This document shows positions 21,791 to 32,926 of a stretch of DNA of 64,000 bases, piece by piece. A program made the position numbers and the translations under genes. Source of the DNA: Hibiscus mutabilis (lineage: Eukaryota > Streptophyta > Magnoliopsida > Malvales > Malvaceae); the NCBI GenBank assembly GCA_019671005.1, contig CM033714.1:57335741-57399740 (forward strand). Reading direction: 5' to 3'. The notes beneath the pieces were generated by a model, which was given only the letters and a program-made list of their open reading frames with translations, ran no database searches and was not told where the DNA came from. The first letter of the stretch is position 1; every line of letters starts with the position of its first letter.

Positions 21791-22816
21791 TGATAGATTT
21801 TGGGTGTCAGGCATTCCTAGCCTATGTTATGAATCTGGGATCAAAGAAGGTACATTTTCAGGACATCCATACCGTATATGAGTTTTTGGGTGTTTTTCTA
21901 GAGGAGTTTTCAGGTTTGCCACCGGATAGAGAGGTTGAATTTGGCATTGAGCTGTATGCGAATACAACTTCAGTGTCTATTACTCCCTATTGCATGGTGC
22001 CAAAGGATTTGAAGGACTTAAAGACACAACTTCAAGATTTGCTTGATCGAGGGTTTATTAAGCCTAGTGTTTCATTGCGGGGTGCGCTTGTGTTGTTTTT
22101 GAAAAAGAAGGGTGGCATGATAAGGATGTGCATTGATTATCGGCAACTAAACAAGTTGATGATTAAGAATATGTATCCTTTTCCACAGATTGATAATTTG
22201 TTTGATCAGTTTAGAGGTGATTTTGTGTTCTCTAAGATTGATTTGAGGTCTGGTATTATCGAAGGTAAATGATGTAGATGTGCCTAAGACTACTTTTTAC
22301 ACGAGGTACGGGCATTATGAGTTCTCGGTGATGCCATTTGGTTTGACTAATGCTCCAGCCGCGTTCATGGATATGATGAATTGGGTATTCCATGAGTTTT
22401 TGGACCAATTCGTGGTGGTGTTTATTGATGATATCCTTGTGTACTCTTGTACTAAGGAGGATCATGATAAACACTTGCGAATTGTGCTTCAAGTGTTGTT
22501 GGATAATCAGTTGTATGCCAAGTTGAGTAAGTGTGAGTTTTGGCTTAGGGAGATTATCTTTCTTGGGCATGTTGTGTCAACCGAAGGAATTCGGGTTGAC
22601 CTACAGAATTTTGAGGTGGTGATAGGTTGGAAGTCACATAAGTCTGTGTCGGAGGTTCGTAGTTTCCTTGGGTTGGCCGGATATTACCATCAGTTTGTGG
22701 ATGGTTTCTCAATGGTTGTTGTTTATTTAACCAAGTTGTTGCAGAAGAACGTTAGTATTGAGTGGACGGAAGATAGACAGAGGGCTTTTGAAAATTTGGA
22801 GGAGGCTTTGACGTAA
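21790..22816 (+). pseudogene. rt: Reverse transcriptase of element C, frameshifted
   Basis: RT copies the element RNA into DNA inside virus-like particles. The first part (21790-22272) shows LPPDREVEFGI, the RT start VPKDLKDLKTQLQDLL, then IRMCIDYRQLNKL, and stops after SKIDLRSG. A frameshift near 22260 leads to the second frame (22280-22816) with FGLTNAPAAFMDMMN and the catalytic FIDDILVYS (YXDD box intact). It continues into the thumb/connection region VRSFLGLAGYYHQFV. A TAA at 22814-22816 separates it from RNase H. Confidence 0.9.
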
Positions 22817-22825
22817 GCTCCAATA

Positions 22826-23310
22826 TTGATTCAACCTGAGTCGGGTAAAGATGTTGTCTATAGCGATGCATCATATGTAGGTTTGAGTTGTGTGTTGATG
22901 CAAGAAGGAAAAGTTGTGGCTTATGCATCTAGACAGTTGAAGGTGCACGAGTGCAATTATCCTATGCATGATCTTGAGCTTGTCGCGATTGTGTCTGCGT
23001 TGAAGATTTCGAGGCATTATCTTTTGGTGAGAAGTGTGTTGTGTACACGGATCATAAGAGTTGGAAATATTTGATGACTCAAAAGGATTTGAATCTTAGG
23101 CAACGTAGATGGTTGGAGTTGCTTAAGGATTATGATTTGATGATTGAATATCATCCGAGAAAGGCTAATGTTGTAGCCGATGCTTTGAGTAGGAAAGTTG
23201 TGATGGAGTTGAGGGTGATGTTTGCACAGTTAAGTGTGATGCAAGATGGAGGCTTGTTGGCCGAGTTGCAAGTAAAGTCATCCTTGTCGCATTTGATTAA
23301 GGAAAAGTAA
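22826..23310 (+). pseudogene. rnh: RNase H of element C, frameshifted
   Basis: RNase H degrades template RNA during reverse transcription. It begins with VVYSDASYVGLSCVLMQ (the YSDAS catalytic start) and VAYASRQLKVHECNYP, then shows DLELVAIVSALK. A frameshift near 23040 moves to the second frame, with YTDHKSWKYLMTQKDLNLRQRRW and the diagnostic YHPRKANVVADALSR end. The GS-type linker to integrase follows to 23310. Confidence 0.9.
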
Positions 23311-24123
23311 CCTTATGATGATGTGTTTGTAACATCTTAAAGATATCATGGATGGAAATCTGACGGATTTTCATTTTAATGATGATGAGTTGAGGCATAT
23401 CATTTTAACCGAAGCACATGCTAGTCCTTTTGCTATGCATCCTGGTAGTACTAAGATGTATCGATGGTTGAGGGAAGAGTACTATTGGATTGGTTTGAAT
23501 AAGGACGTGGCTGATTTTGTTGCTAAATGTATGGTGTGTCAGCGTTTCAAGGCTGAGCATTAGTTTCCTTCCAGGTTGTTGCAACCGTTGTGGATACCAG
23601 AATGGAAGTGGAAGAGAATCACCATGGATTTTGTGTCTGGTTACCGTTGACACCCACTAAAAAAGATTCCATTTGGGTGATTATTGGTCGATTTACGAAG
23701 TGTGCTCATTTTGTACTAGAGCATACAATGTATAATTTGGATAAGTTGGTGGAGTTGTATATTGCTGAGATTGTACGTTTGAATAGGGTGCCTAAATCCA
23801 TAGTTTTGGGTAGGGATCCGCAGTTTACAGCGAGGTTTTGGGAGTGTTTTCATCGAGCTTTGGGTACACGATTGAATTTCAGTACTTCGTATCATCCTCA
23901 AATGAATGGTCAGTCAGAACGTGTGACCAAGTTTTGGAGGATATGTTGACGTGTTGTATCATTGAGTTCCAAGGAACTTGGGAGAAACAGTTACCTTTGG
24001 TGGAGTTTACTTATAACAATAGTTATTAGGCTAGTATACAAATGGCACCGTATGAAGCCTTGTATGGTAGGAAGTGTCGTACACCTTAGTGTTGGGATGA
24101 GGTTGGGGAAAGGCATGTTTCTA
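23311..24123 (+). pseudogene. int: Integrase zinc-binding and core domains of element C, broken
   Basis: Integrase inserts the element DNA into the chromosome. The HHCC domain is visible: EAHASPFAMHPG (His pair) and CMVCQRF (Cys pair), ending in a TAG at 23561. The core has ITMDFVSG, keeping the first Asp of the DDE triad, then a frameshift to LPLTPTKKDSIWVI. The second Asp is lost: LGRDPQF stands where the family has SDRDPRF. SYHPQMNGQSERV keeps the Glu. A further shift near 23930 leads to KQLPLVEFTYNNSY and a TAG at 24027. Confidence 0.88.
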
Positions 24124-24648
24124 TGTCGAATGTGTTGAAAGACACGAATAAGAAAACGAAGATTGTTTGTGATCGCTTGAAAGAGGCTTCGGATCGCCAA
24201 AAATCTTACGCGAATTTGAAGCGTAGGGAGATTGAGTATGTTGTTGGTGATCGTGTGTTCTTGAAGGTGTCACCTTGGAAGAAGGTGATGCGGTTTAGAT
24301 GTAAGGGTAAGCTTAGTCTGAGATTTATTAGATCGTATGAGGTTGTGGAGCGTGTAGGTCTTGTGGCTTATCGGTTGAGGTTGCCTCTTGAGTTAGAAAA
24401 GATTCATTATGTGTTTCATGTGTCGATGTTGCAGAGGTATCAGCCATGTCCACACATGTTATGCTAGTGTAGGACATTGAGTTACAACCAGATTTGTCTT
24501 ATGATGAGGAACCTGTTGAGATTCTTGACTCTAGTAGTAAGGTTTTATGTGGCAAGACGATCGAGCTTGTGAAAGTGTTTTGGCGGATATGTTGAAACAG
24601 TTTACGCATTTGTTTCCATCGGGTAAAATTTTTAGGACGAAATTTCCT
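24123..24648 (+). pseudogene. Integrase C-terminus and chromodomain remnant of element C
   Basis: The open frame 24123-24467 contains DRQKSYANLKRREIEY, VGDRVFLKVSPWKKV, and LSLRFIRSYEVV in place of the LSPRFIGPYEV box, so the GPY/F module has changed residues. The following reading, LSYDEEPVEILDSSSKVL then TIELVKVFW, is the start of a group-II-type plant chromodomain. The central GVEEATWE part is missing, and the sequence jumps to a MLKQFTHLFPSGK-like C-terminus. Such domains are thought to direct integration to particular chromatin. Confidence 0.82.
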
Positions 24649-24663
24649 AAGTGGGGGAAGAGT
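24649..24663 (+). other. Polypurine tract of element C
   Basis: AAGTGGGGGAAGAGT lies directly before the 3' LTR start TGTAACACC. Confidence 0.85.
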
Positions 24664-27600
24664 TGTAACACCTTGGTTTTGGGCTTAGGAGTTTCTAGGT
24701 TTATGAGGCGATCCGGTGGACCAGGATTAGAGATTCGAGTCAGATTCAGGATTTAAATTGGAATAAATATTTTTGGTGCGTGAAAAATATAGGAAAATAT
24801 CTAAAATTATTATTTAATATATGGATATTTTTGGTAAAGTTAATTTTGGAAATTGGACATTTTGGCTAGTGACCAAAATGATAAAATTGAAAACTGTTTT
24901 TAGTGACTGTTTTGTAAAAGGATCAAAACTTTGAATCTTTAAGGATCTATTTTACCTAATGTTTTAATCTGAGTTTCCTCTTAATTGGGATTAATTTTTA
25001 ATGCGTTTTAGTTAAGGAAACTAAAGAGGAGTTAATTAAGAAAGCTGGTTATTTTCTTAAAAACACTTTTGACGTAACTTCTTTTCTCAAACTTTTCTCT
25101 TTACTTCTCTTCAGCCAAACACTTCCTTTTGCATCAAAGATTTGAGGTAATGGTCTTGATTTCTTTAAACTTTGATTTCTAATGGATTCTTCAATCTTGT
25201 TTTCCAAAATCTTATTGTTATCTTTTTATTTTTCAAGAGTAAAACATCCAATTGAGAGGAAATTCACTCATTAGGGATAAGGTTCATTTTTCTCCTCTAA
25301 TTAATGGTTCTTTATTGAAATTCCCAAGTATTTGATCCTTGTTTAATGTTTTCTAATGAGCATTATGATTTAATTATGGAAATTGGTTAAATAAAGGTTT
25401 AATTGATGAGATTAAGTGATTTTCATTTCGAATCTATTTTGTTGAGTTATTGATTGATTATAATCATGATTTTGATGTTTTATAATGTTAATAAGTGGTT
25501 TAAACATTGGAATCACGAAACTATGTGAATCTCTGATTTGTTAGGTTGCTAGTGTTGTGTTTTTGGTGAGTTGTGGGTGTTTAGTGAATGCTGGAGGTGT
25601 GAGGAAGATGTTAGGTTATTTTTGGATGTCAATCAAAGTTAATTGATGGATTAAACCTGTAGGTTTTGGTTAGGTTAAGTTTGGAAGGTTTTTGATGTTG
25701 ATTTCAATTGTTGCAAAAGGGTTTTTAGAAAGAGTTGTTGGGGAATTATGTTGTTGAGTCTTTGAATGCGTTTTGATGCATTGAATCCCCTCTTTTTTGT
25801 GTTTAAATCATGTTTGATTGATCCTTAAGCTTGTGGCACTGTTCGAAAGCTTTAGAGGAGTAGTTTTCATCGGCGATCGAGGTTTTACGAAGTCGGTGAG
25901 TGAGAACACGAATTTCACCTTTGAAATGGTTTAAAGGTTATATTGGGAGTTTAAATTGAGCTTGAAATGCTAGTTTAAACTCGAAAGTAAGTATAAAGAG
26001 ATTTCTCCCTCAGTCGCTCTTTGGCAAAATTATTTTTATGCACTTGTTTTTTAATTACATGGTACCTACTATTTTATGCATGATTTAAGTATGTTTTATA
26101 CAGTTTTTGATCATATATTGATGATCGATGCATTTGGTAAATGATCCATGTAAGTATGTGGAATACTTGTAATGCATGGTTTAATGCATTGAAAATGGTT
26201 TTGTTGTTGCATATAAAAACAATGAGGTGCATGGTTAATAATGAATTATATTAGCAAGTGGTGTGGTTTAATATGTTATCGGATACAGTTGGTTGGCCAT
26301 AGGATTGATAGTGCACTATAAAAAGTCGTCTCGGATGTTGAGGGGTTTATGTGTACCGAATACTCCACCACGAGTACCCTATGATTGGGTTGTGATTGTA
26401 CCTAGTTGTGATTGTACCTTGAATTCTGGTTGAGATGGCAAGGAGTGTTGAGAAGAACATTTTGTGAAATGGAACTTGGTTCATGATCACTTGAAAGCCA
26501 ATATAATTGATGATGTATCATGTTGATCGATTATGTTGTATAATGTTGATTTATACATGTTTACTCTTTAAGCCTTTCATATAGGTTGTTATGCATGGGC
26601 AAGCTTAAATTGATTGTTAGCAAATGGGATTTTGATGTTGATCCATAATACATGTTGCAAATGGTTTAATATACATGTTTTGGAAATGTGAAGTGCATAG
26701 TTTGAAAGGCATGACGTTTTGAAAGATGTTTTTAAAATATTGAACTTATATGCATTGGAAATTGGTTTTAATTGCATTGATGGTGTTGTGTTTTGAGCAC
26801 TCCTCACTAAGCCTAGTGTGCTTATGCTCTCTTTTTCCATCAATGTATAGAATTAAAGGTTGGAGGTAATGAGCAAGCAAGGGGAAATCCAAGGACTTGA
26901 ATAACACCAAAGTATGGTTTTTGAACAAAACTAGTAGTAATAAAGGCAATGTGATTCATTGTTGTTCAGGAGTGTTATTTACTAAACTCCCTATTTGAGT
27001 AAGTTTATAATGTTGTTGTGGTGTTGTATGAGGGTTTATATGTTTGGTTTTGAGGTGGATTTATGTTTTAAGTTTTGGATGGTTTAGTTTTTAGGATGCA
27101 TGCCTCTAGACTTGAGATTGAAGTATGTTGCCATGTTATGATCATGTTTCTTGATGTGCTGACATGGATTGGTCCTTAGATAAGGGGTTTACATTTTTAT
27201 GATTGATTAAGGCATGTTTGAATCCATGATCGAAAGAAAAACCAGCAAATTTGGATATTACAGATCCAGGCGTACCGACATACGGGGCTTCGTATCGGTA
27301 TGGGTATGTGATTCTAGTGGTCTTGTATCGGTACAGAGGGACGTGTATCGGTACAACTTTTAGCCACTGGAATCTAGTTTTACTCGGTGTACCCTGCGTA
27401 CCGATATGCCTTGGGACCATATCGGTACGATAAGTCGTTGTGTTAGTTATGGGCTATTTTATGTTTTGAGATTCTTCCATTTTGGTCCCTGGATCTTATG
27501 TATGCAAATGTATGAGTTTAGATTATCGTTTTGAGCTGAAATTTGTCAAGCAAGCATGTAATATGATTAATTAAGGCTTGGTAACTTTAATTTTAAGTAA

Positions 27601-27855
27601 AACCTCATAATTTTCTAGTTTTTCATTTTAGTCCTTAAAATGCAATTTCGCAATTGGATGTCTAATCGACGCCCGATTTAGTTGAGATTTCTCCCGGTGC
27701 CAGCATGCTCACTATAGAATGTAATGTTGCATCTAGAAAAGATAAGAGTAAAAATGGACTTAAGTTTAGATAATTTATTCAGGTTTTGTTTCGGTAAAAC
27801 CCAATGTAGCTCGCTCGATTCGGTCTAGCGTCTAGGCCAAGTCGAGGGGGTTACA
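24664..27855 (+). mobile_element. 3' LTR of element C
   Basis: It begins TGTAACACC and ends GGGTTACA. It contains the TATA block at 26311-26325 and the palindrome array at 27272-27428 (pairs at 27272/27292, 27325/27345 and 27398/27419). The donor-like site seen in the 5' LTR is changed here to GGGATAAGG near 25275, and the acceptor is altered near 26849. Confidence 0.93.
27272..27428 (+). repeat. Paired palindrome array in 3' LTR of C
   Basis: The pairs are at 27272/27292, 27325/27345 and 27398/27419, with steps of 20, 20 and 21 bp. GTATCGGTAC occurs at both members of the middle pair. The order and spacing are the same as at 19273-19429. Confidence 0.75.
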
Positions 27856-27860
27856 CCGAA
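27856..27860 (+). repeat. Target-site duplication of element C, right (CCGAA)
   Basis: It is the partner of CTGGA at 16680-16684; the ancestral CCGGA is preserved in the 5' LTR of B. Confidence 0.85.
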
Positions 27861-29563
27861 GATTTCGAGAAGTAGTGGATTTTAATAGAGGTGGTTGGTG
27901 AGGTTAGAGCTCGTCGTAGTTGAAAATAAGAGGTGGTTTACTGGTAGATAGATATTAGGTGGTGAAGCTGGGTGGTTCTGATGAACTGATACTAGATTTA
28001 GGATTTTAGGGATGAAAATTAGAGAAAATCAAAAAAATTAGGGTTCTAGACGGCGGCCAAAAATCACCTCACAGCGGCCGGTCGAAGAATAGCAGAGGTC
28101 GGAGGAATAGACCAGCAGCCAGCAAATGGCCAAAGGTCACCGGTGAGAGGCAGAGCAAGATTCAGCGGCGGTGTAGGCGACAAAGGCTTGCCAGAATACA
28201 TGGTGTTCATCAAGTTCTCGATGAACTTTGAAGAACACCATGTTAAAATCATGGTTTTTTATTCATTTGGATCATTTTTTCTGGGCATATTGTGTTTAGT
28301 AGAGAGAAGAGAGAGAGTTGAGGTTTAGAGAAAGAAGGGAAATGAAAAAGATGAGCCAGTTTTTGGGTTTGGGGGTTTAAGTATGCTGACCTGTGCGTAG
28401 ACCCGAACCAGGGCCAAGGTCTGCGCATTTCTTCTTGGGTCGGGTTTGTGGATCCGCAAATTTTAAAAAATGAGGGTTATTTTCTCTTTTTGTCCCTGAT
28501 GCTTTAAAGCGTATTGCAATGTCGCCATGTTTATAATAAAATAAGAATTGAAGTTTGGTTTCCTTTCAATTTAGTACTTAATTTAATTGTTTAATTGCCT
28601 TAAATTATATGTATGATGCATGTTTTAAATTAAGCATGTAGTATATTCTTTCTAGACAAATTAATCACTTAGTTTTAATTAATTGTTTAGTGCCTTAGTC
28701 TTTTAGGTTCTTTAATTAAGCTTTCAATAATTAATTAAGAGAGATAATTGTAGCAAATTAGTGAATGTTAAATTGAAATCTTTGAAGTTCAAATTTGGGT
28801 AGTGTCCCATTGTAATAGGGTGTTATTCTAACATGGCTTTTAAGTGGAACATTTAACATTCATTATAACCTTAGAATTGAATAAATAACTTAGTTAGTTA
28901 ATTAGAGCTTTAATTAAGATTATCACTTTAAATAATTAGAATAATAAATTGATTAGTGAATATTATTAAAATTTAGGGGTTTTAATATGGATGGTGCTCA
29001 AACAATTAGGTGTTATCTCATAGAAGCTTTTAAATTTAACAATATTCATAATCTTAAATAATTAAATTAATTAGAGCCTATTATAAGTTAGAACCTAAAA
29101 TAAAAAAAACAATAATTGAACATGCATTAAAAACCTTTTATAGTGGAAATATATTTTTGAATACGAATGTGGGTGTCCTAACGTATTTGAGCACTTTTAA
29201 TCTCGTATTCGGATAAAAATATATTTCCTTATAAAATGAATATCTCCATTTGAAATTTAAATCTAGTTAATAATTAAGGGTTAAATTAAATTTAAAATAT
29301 TATTCGAAATGCCAAAATACCACATAAAATTAAAGGTACCGATAACGGGCATTTGTGAGGGTGCTAATCAGTCTCTACATGTAACCGACTCCCGAACCCA
29401 ATTTCTAAAAGAATGAATCTCTTATTGTTTGATGGTGTCCGGTCTACCTCGAAGTGATCAGTGGCGACTCCAAAATATTTTCAAAATCGAACTAAAAGGC
29501 AAAACCCTATTTTTGAAAACATAATCGTCAAGCTATTTTCACATCGGTAAAAAAATGGTTTCA
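27856..29563 (+). mobile_element. 3' LTR of element B, right portion
   Basis: It matches 5621-7313 of the 5' LTR through GATTTCGAGAAGTAGTGG, the GGTGCTAATC and TGGCGACTCC phrases and the final AAAAATGGTTT. Sequence homology with the 5' copy ends here. Confidence 0.9.
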
Positions 29564-29913
29564 ACGCGTTTATTCTCGAATAACGGGGCCCTTAAAATTT
29601 ACTCACATTTATAACCAAATTTTGATTTAATCACCACTTTAACTCGCAAATTTGATATTAATAAAACGGTAATTGATTTGGTACCAAGTTTGGGCATGGT
29701 GGGGTTGCGAAACCTTTCTCACACGTAACTGACTCCCGAACCCAAAAAGAAAAAAAATCTCTGGTTGGTTTTTTTGGTGTCCGGTCTACCTAATCTAAGT
29801 GACCGGTGGCAAATCTAGTTTTTATACCAAAACATGATTTTTTCAAGAAATTCCCCAAATCAAATTTTTTTTATAAAAAGTGGGATACTTATTCGGATTT
29901 TTTAGCCGCTACA
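29564..29913 (+). mobile_element. 3' LTR of element A, right portion
   Basis: It resumes after B with TAACGGGGCCC, CCGACTCCCGAACCC-like and GTCCGGTCTACC phrases diagnostic of Tat LTR 3' ends. It ends in GCCGCTACA at 29913. The solo LTR at 56865-60679 ends with the cognate GGTCACTACT. The following CATTG (29914-29918) would be the right target duplication; the left copy is outside the window. Confidence 0.7.
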
Positions 29914-31659
29914 CATTGAAGTCCACAAATAATGGGGTAACAACCTTCGCATTCTTTGTCCATCGATTTAGAATCAACGAATTTGGGATACGTGTTCTAT
30001 GCATGATCTTAAGCACGTGTAGTTGATGTCTACATAGAAACCCGAATGTCTGAAATTTACGACAACAACAGTTAGGGTTTCTGTGACAACATCAAATTGT
30101 ACTTTATATTCCTTGCCCAATTTTTATATTTCATCAGATAAATACGACACCACCCTTGTCATCGTCTTCATGTTGTGAAACACTATACAATGTCTCACGC
30201 ATAAGTTCCTCTTGGAAGGTCCTATATGATTTTCATGTATACAATTCAATGCATGGCCTTCTAGCTCTTTCATTTTTGACAACTGCACTGGCTTACTCTA
30301 TGTACAAGTAAAACTCGATTTCAACTCGTCCATATACATTTGACCTATGGCATCTTCAATTGCACGAATAAACTCTAAATATGTCTTCTTGCACATAAGG
30401 AAAATAGCCAGAGACACATTCATTGATTCACACCTTTGGGTTGACCGTATGTTTGCAAAAAGTGACCTATAATATGCATTTGTGCCCATAAGTGTTGGGT
30501 GTTGCTCTTCTCCAACACCCAATGATGGTTTTCCAAATTTAACTTCTCAATAGTTATCTACCATTGTTCATCAAATTCCTCAGGTGTCCACCAAGCATGC
30601 ATGTATCTGCTAAATTCCTTTGTAAAATTTCTATCCCTAATATTTTCTTATGCATTGCGAGCTAGATGCCAGTAAAATATTCGATGTTTAGCATCAGGAA
30701 AAACATCTTTGATCACCCTCTGCATTGCCTTATCTCCATCTGTAACAACTAAAAGCAAAGACTTCTTCAGCATAGCTTCTGCAAAAGCATTTAAGACCCA
30801 CTCAAACGTATCAGTGTTCTCATCCACAAGGACAACAACAACAAACACAATTGATTGATGGTGGTGATTTACACCAACAATGGGCATAAGAGGTCTACCG
30901 TATGCATTACCCTTGTAGGTGGTATCAAATGCAATAACATCACTAAATATGGCATAGTCAGCTCTAGAAGTTGAATTAGTCCAAAATATATTATGTAAAC
31001 GATCCGAATTGTCCACTGAGATTTGCATAAAAAAGCGGGATCTATCTCTTTCTTCACGTTGAAGTAACCTAGTACGGTATTCACATCCCCATTGATAACT
31101 TCATTAGCTTTTATTTTGTAGAGGACATTGTATAGGTCTTTCCTAGTAAAACTAGCAGTTTGATAACCACCAGACTGTTGCATGAAGAATTTCATAATTT
31201 TTGATGTTTTGACACCAACATTTTGCAATGTTGAAGCCTCTACAATATCGGACTCTGTCATTGATCGATACGAAAGAATGAAGGGTGCCATGGATGGTGG
31301 ACAAAGTTCATGGTTATGTTCGTTATCAGACAATGTTATTACCCATCTATCTGAAGCTTTTGCATTTGCATGGACCACTACTCTAGCCTTGGGCATGGAG
31401 CAGATGAATTCTTCGCCTTGTCTACTTTTGACTTCCTTTGGCCTTGCTTTTAACAAAAAAAAAACTCTTGCTGGTATTTATTTCCATTTCTAACCTGACT
31501 TGTTCCATGACGTACACTAAATCTATTTTGATTTGCATATTCCTCATAAAATTCCCATTCTTCTTCCAGTGACACAAATGCCATGCCAACGATTTTATTC
31601 GAACTCTCCACAGTATCTCATCCTACTTTAGCATCACCTACTGTACTCGAAACTTCCAT
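29914..31659 (-). pseudogene. FAR1/MULE transposase-like gene, truncated by element A
   Basis: FAR1-family proteins are domesticated Mutator-like transposases acting as nuclear DNA-binding factors; related MULEs encode similar transposases. From the ATG at 31659 the minus strand reads VGMAFVSLEEEWEFYEEYA (start of the FAR1 domain), the zinc-ligand-like HNHELCPP near 31300, GYQTASFTRKDLYN, a frameshift near 31020, then the MULE core: VIAFDTTYKGNAYGRPLMP, GVNHH, LLVVTDGDKAM and HLARNA. A further shift leads to RSTQRCESMN near 30440. A SWIM finger remnant, FGFLCRH, then HVLKIMHRTRIP, lies near 29960-30040. The frame ends at the border with LTR A, where the joined bases make a TAG. There is an early in-frame TGA and several frameshifts. 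It could be a FRS gene relic or a MULE; no terminal inverted repeats were located. Confidence 0.85.
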
Positions 31660-32502
31660 GATGAGTATACTTCGCCATCTAAGTAAATGAATATACAACA
31701 ACTAAAACATTGCATGGAATTAAGTTGCATAAAATTACAAAAAATTGCTTCTTATGAACTTGCTTACCTTCTTAAGACCACTGCTGCTGGAAACAAGGTT
31801 TATGAGCTTCAAGTTTACTTCTTCAATGGGAAGGGGATTAAAAGGACATAGACGTGTTTTGAAGTTGGTAGTACTTGCCCTGGGATGGTAGTTGCAACAT
31901 TTATTCTAACTTTTATTCAACATTTCTGTTGGAGTAAATAAATTTGACCATTCTACATAATTTTTTTTCAAAAGTTTCGAAATTTTAACTGTACATTTCG
32001 ATACTGATTAAATGTCTTATGCTGCAATGATTGTGATAACGTCTTAGAACTCCTATATAAGTTTCGATACTTTGCAAATATTTAAACTTTGAATTCTAAG
32101 AATTTCAATTTTTAAACTTCAAAGATATTACTTTTTCGGTTGTTGTTCACGTTTCTTTTTCCATTAAAAGTAGCGAAACCTGGGACCCAGTTCTACTACT
32201 TAACGTGGCGTACATATATCAAAGTTGGAATGTCACAACCAAAAATTAATGCCCTTTTTCTTCTCTCACTAAGTTGTGCCAATCAATTCCTCTATTCCTT
32301 CCATTAACTTTATCCTTTCACCAATCAAACCTTCAATACACCATCTCCTCAACCAATTCAGTTTAATTTGAATCTGTAGGCATCAAAGGGATTTTTGGAA
32401 ACCCTAGTTTTTTTTTAAATAGCTAGCTTAGTTTAGTTAAAAGAACGGAAGAAGAGTCTATTTCTGTGCTATCGTAGACTGTAGATATATTAGATGTGAT
32501 GT
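31660..32502 (-). other. Upstream region of FAR1-like gene, no gene seen
   Basis: AT-rich sequence. On the minus strand it includes CTAGGGTTTCC near 32395 (AAACCCTA-like) and a TTTAAAAAA patch near 32410. It may be promoter or intron between the MULE N-terminal fragment and the FAR1-like frame. Nothing firmer can be said. Confidence 0.35.
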
Positions 32503-32901
32503 TCAATTCCTCAAATTTTTTTCTTTCTCATGTCGTCTCCTAAAATTACGTACACAAACAACATCTTCGTCTACAGAAGGTGGAGAACCTCCTGGGATTC
32601 TTGATGAACTAACACCTTCATCAAAAGTTACATACAACTCGATGTTGGTACCCCCTACATAGTTACATCTCTTAAACATCTTGCAAAGGTCGCTTGCATT
32701 ACATATCTGTAGCATGTAATGAGTTTCAGGGTCAGGCTCATCGATGGGGATTTTGGCTTCCAATGAAGATAATTTCTTCCAAGTTAATTTGCTAACCTTC
32801 GTGGAAATCAACTCAAACAAATCATCCTTCTTGATGTTTATGTTGAATGATGTGTAGAGGTATGTTCCTAAAAAGAAAATGGTTGCAAAAAATCTGGCCA
32901 T
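32503..32901 (-). pseudogene. MULE transposase N-terminal (PB1-like) fragment
   Basis: This is a 132-codon open frame on the minus strand. It resembles the N-terminal module of plant MuDR-type transposases: a short beta-rich start (ATIFFLGTYLY), then DLFELISTKVSKLT, the THYMLQICNASDLCKMF stretch and IELYVTFDE, with a Ser/Pro-rich linker and a basic tail. It sits just upstream of the FAR1-like transposase on the same strand, 840 bp away. The two may have been exons of one MULE, or separate elements. Element D begins 25 bp upstream of its ATG. The assignment is by resemblance. Confidence 0.5.
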
Positions 32902-32926
32902 AATTTTTAATAAAGAATTTATGCAC

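Larger units (their letters stand above)
16685..27855 (+). mobile_element. Element C: full-length Tekay/Del-type chromovirus
   Basis: This is an 11.17-kb Gypsy element with LTRs at 16685-19857 and 24664-27855, an initiator-Met primer binding site, gag, protease, RT, RNase H, integrase and a chromodomain remnant, a polypurine tract and a 5-bp target duplication. Domain order and motifs (LPPDREVEFGI, FIDDILVYS, GLTNAPAAFMDMMN) are those of Tekay/Del chromoviruses. The coding region is broken repeatedly and cannot make functional protein. It is nested in the 3' LTR of B. Confidence 0.93.
4861..29563 (+). mobile_element. Element B: non-autonomous Tat-like LTR retrotransposon with gag only
   Basis: The 5' LTR is 4861-7313, the primer binding site 7319-7336, internal DNA 7337-15916 and the 3' LTR 15917-29563. 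The 3' LTR is interrupted by element C and its duplication (16685-27860). Subtracting that insert leaves 2471 bp, against 2453 bp for the 5' LTR, which supports the model. A Tat/Ogre-type gag occupies 9226-10180. No protease, reverse transcriptase, RNase H or integrase motif is visible in the 5.7 kb downstream. B lies inside the 3' LTR of A. A target duplication is not evident: left flank TTTTT, right flank ACGCG. Confidence 0.8.

Noticed and set aside
4851..29575. Target-site duplication for element B
   Set aside because: The left flank is TTTTT and the right ACGCG at the best boundary; shifting the boundary gives only weak matches.
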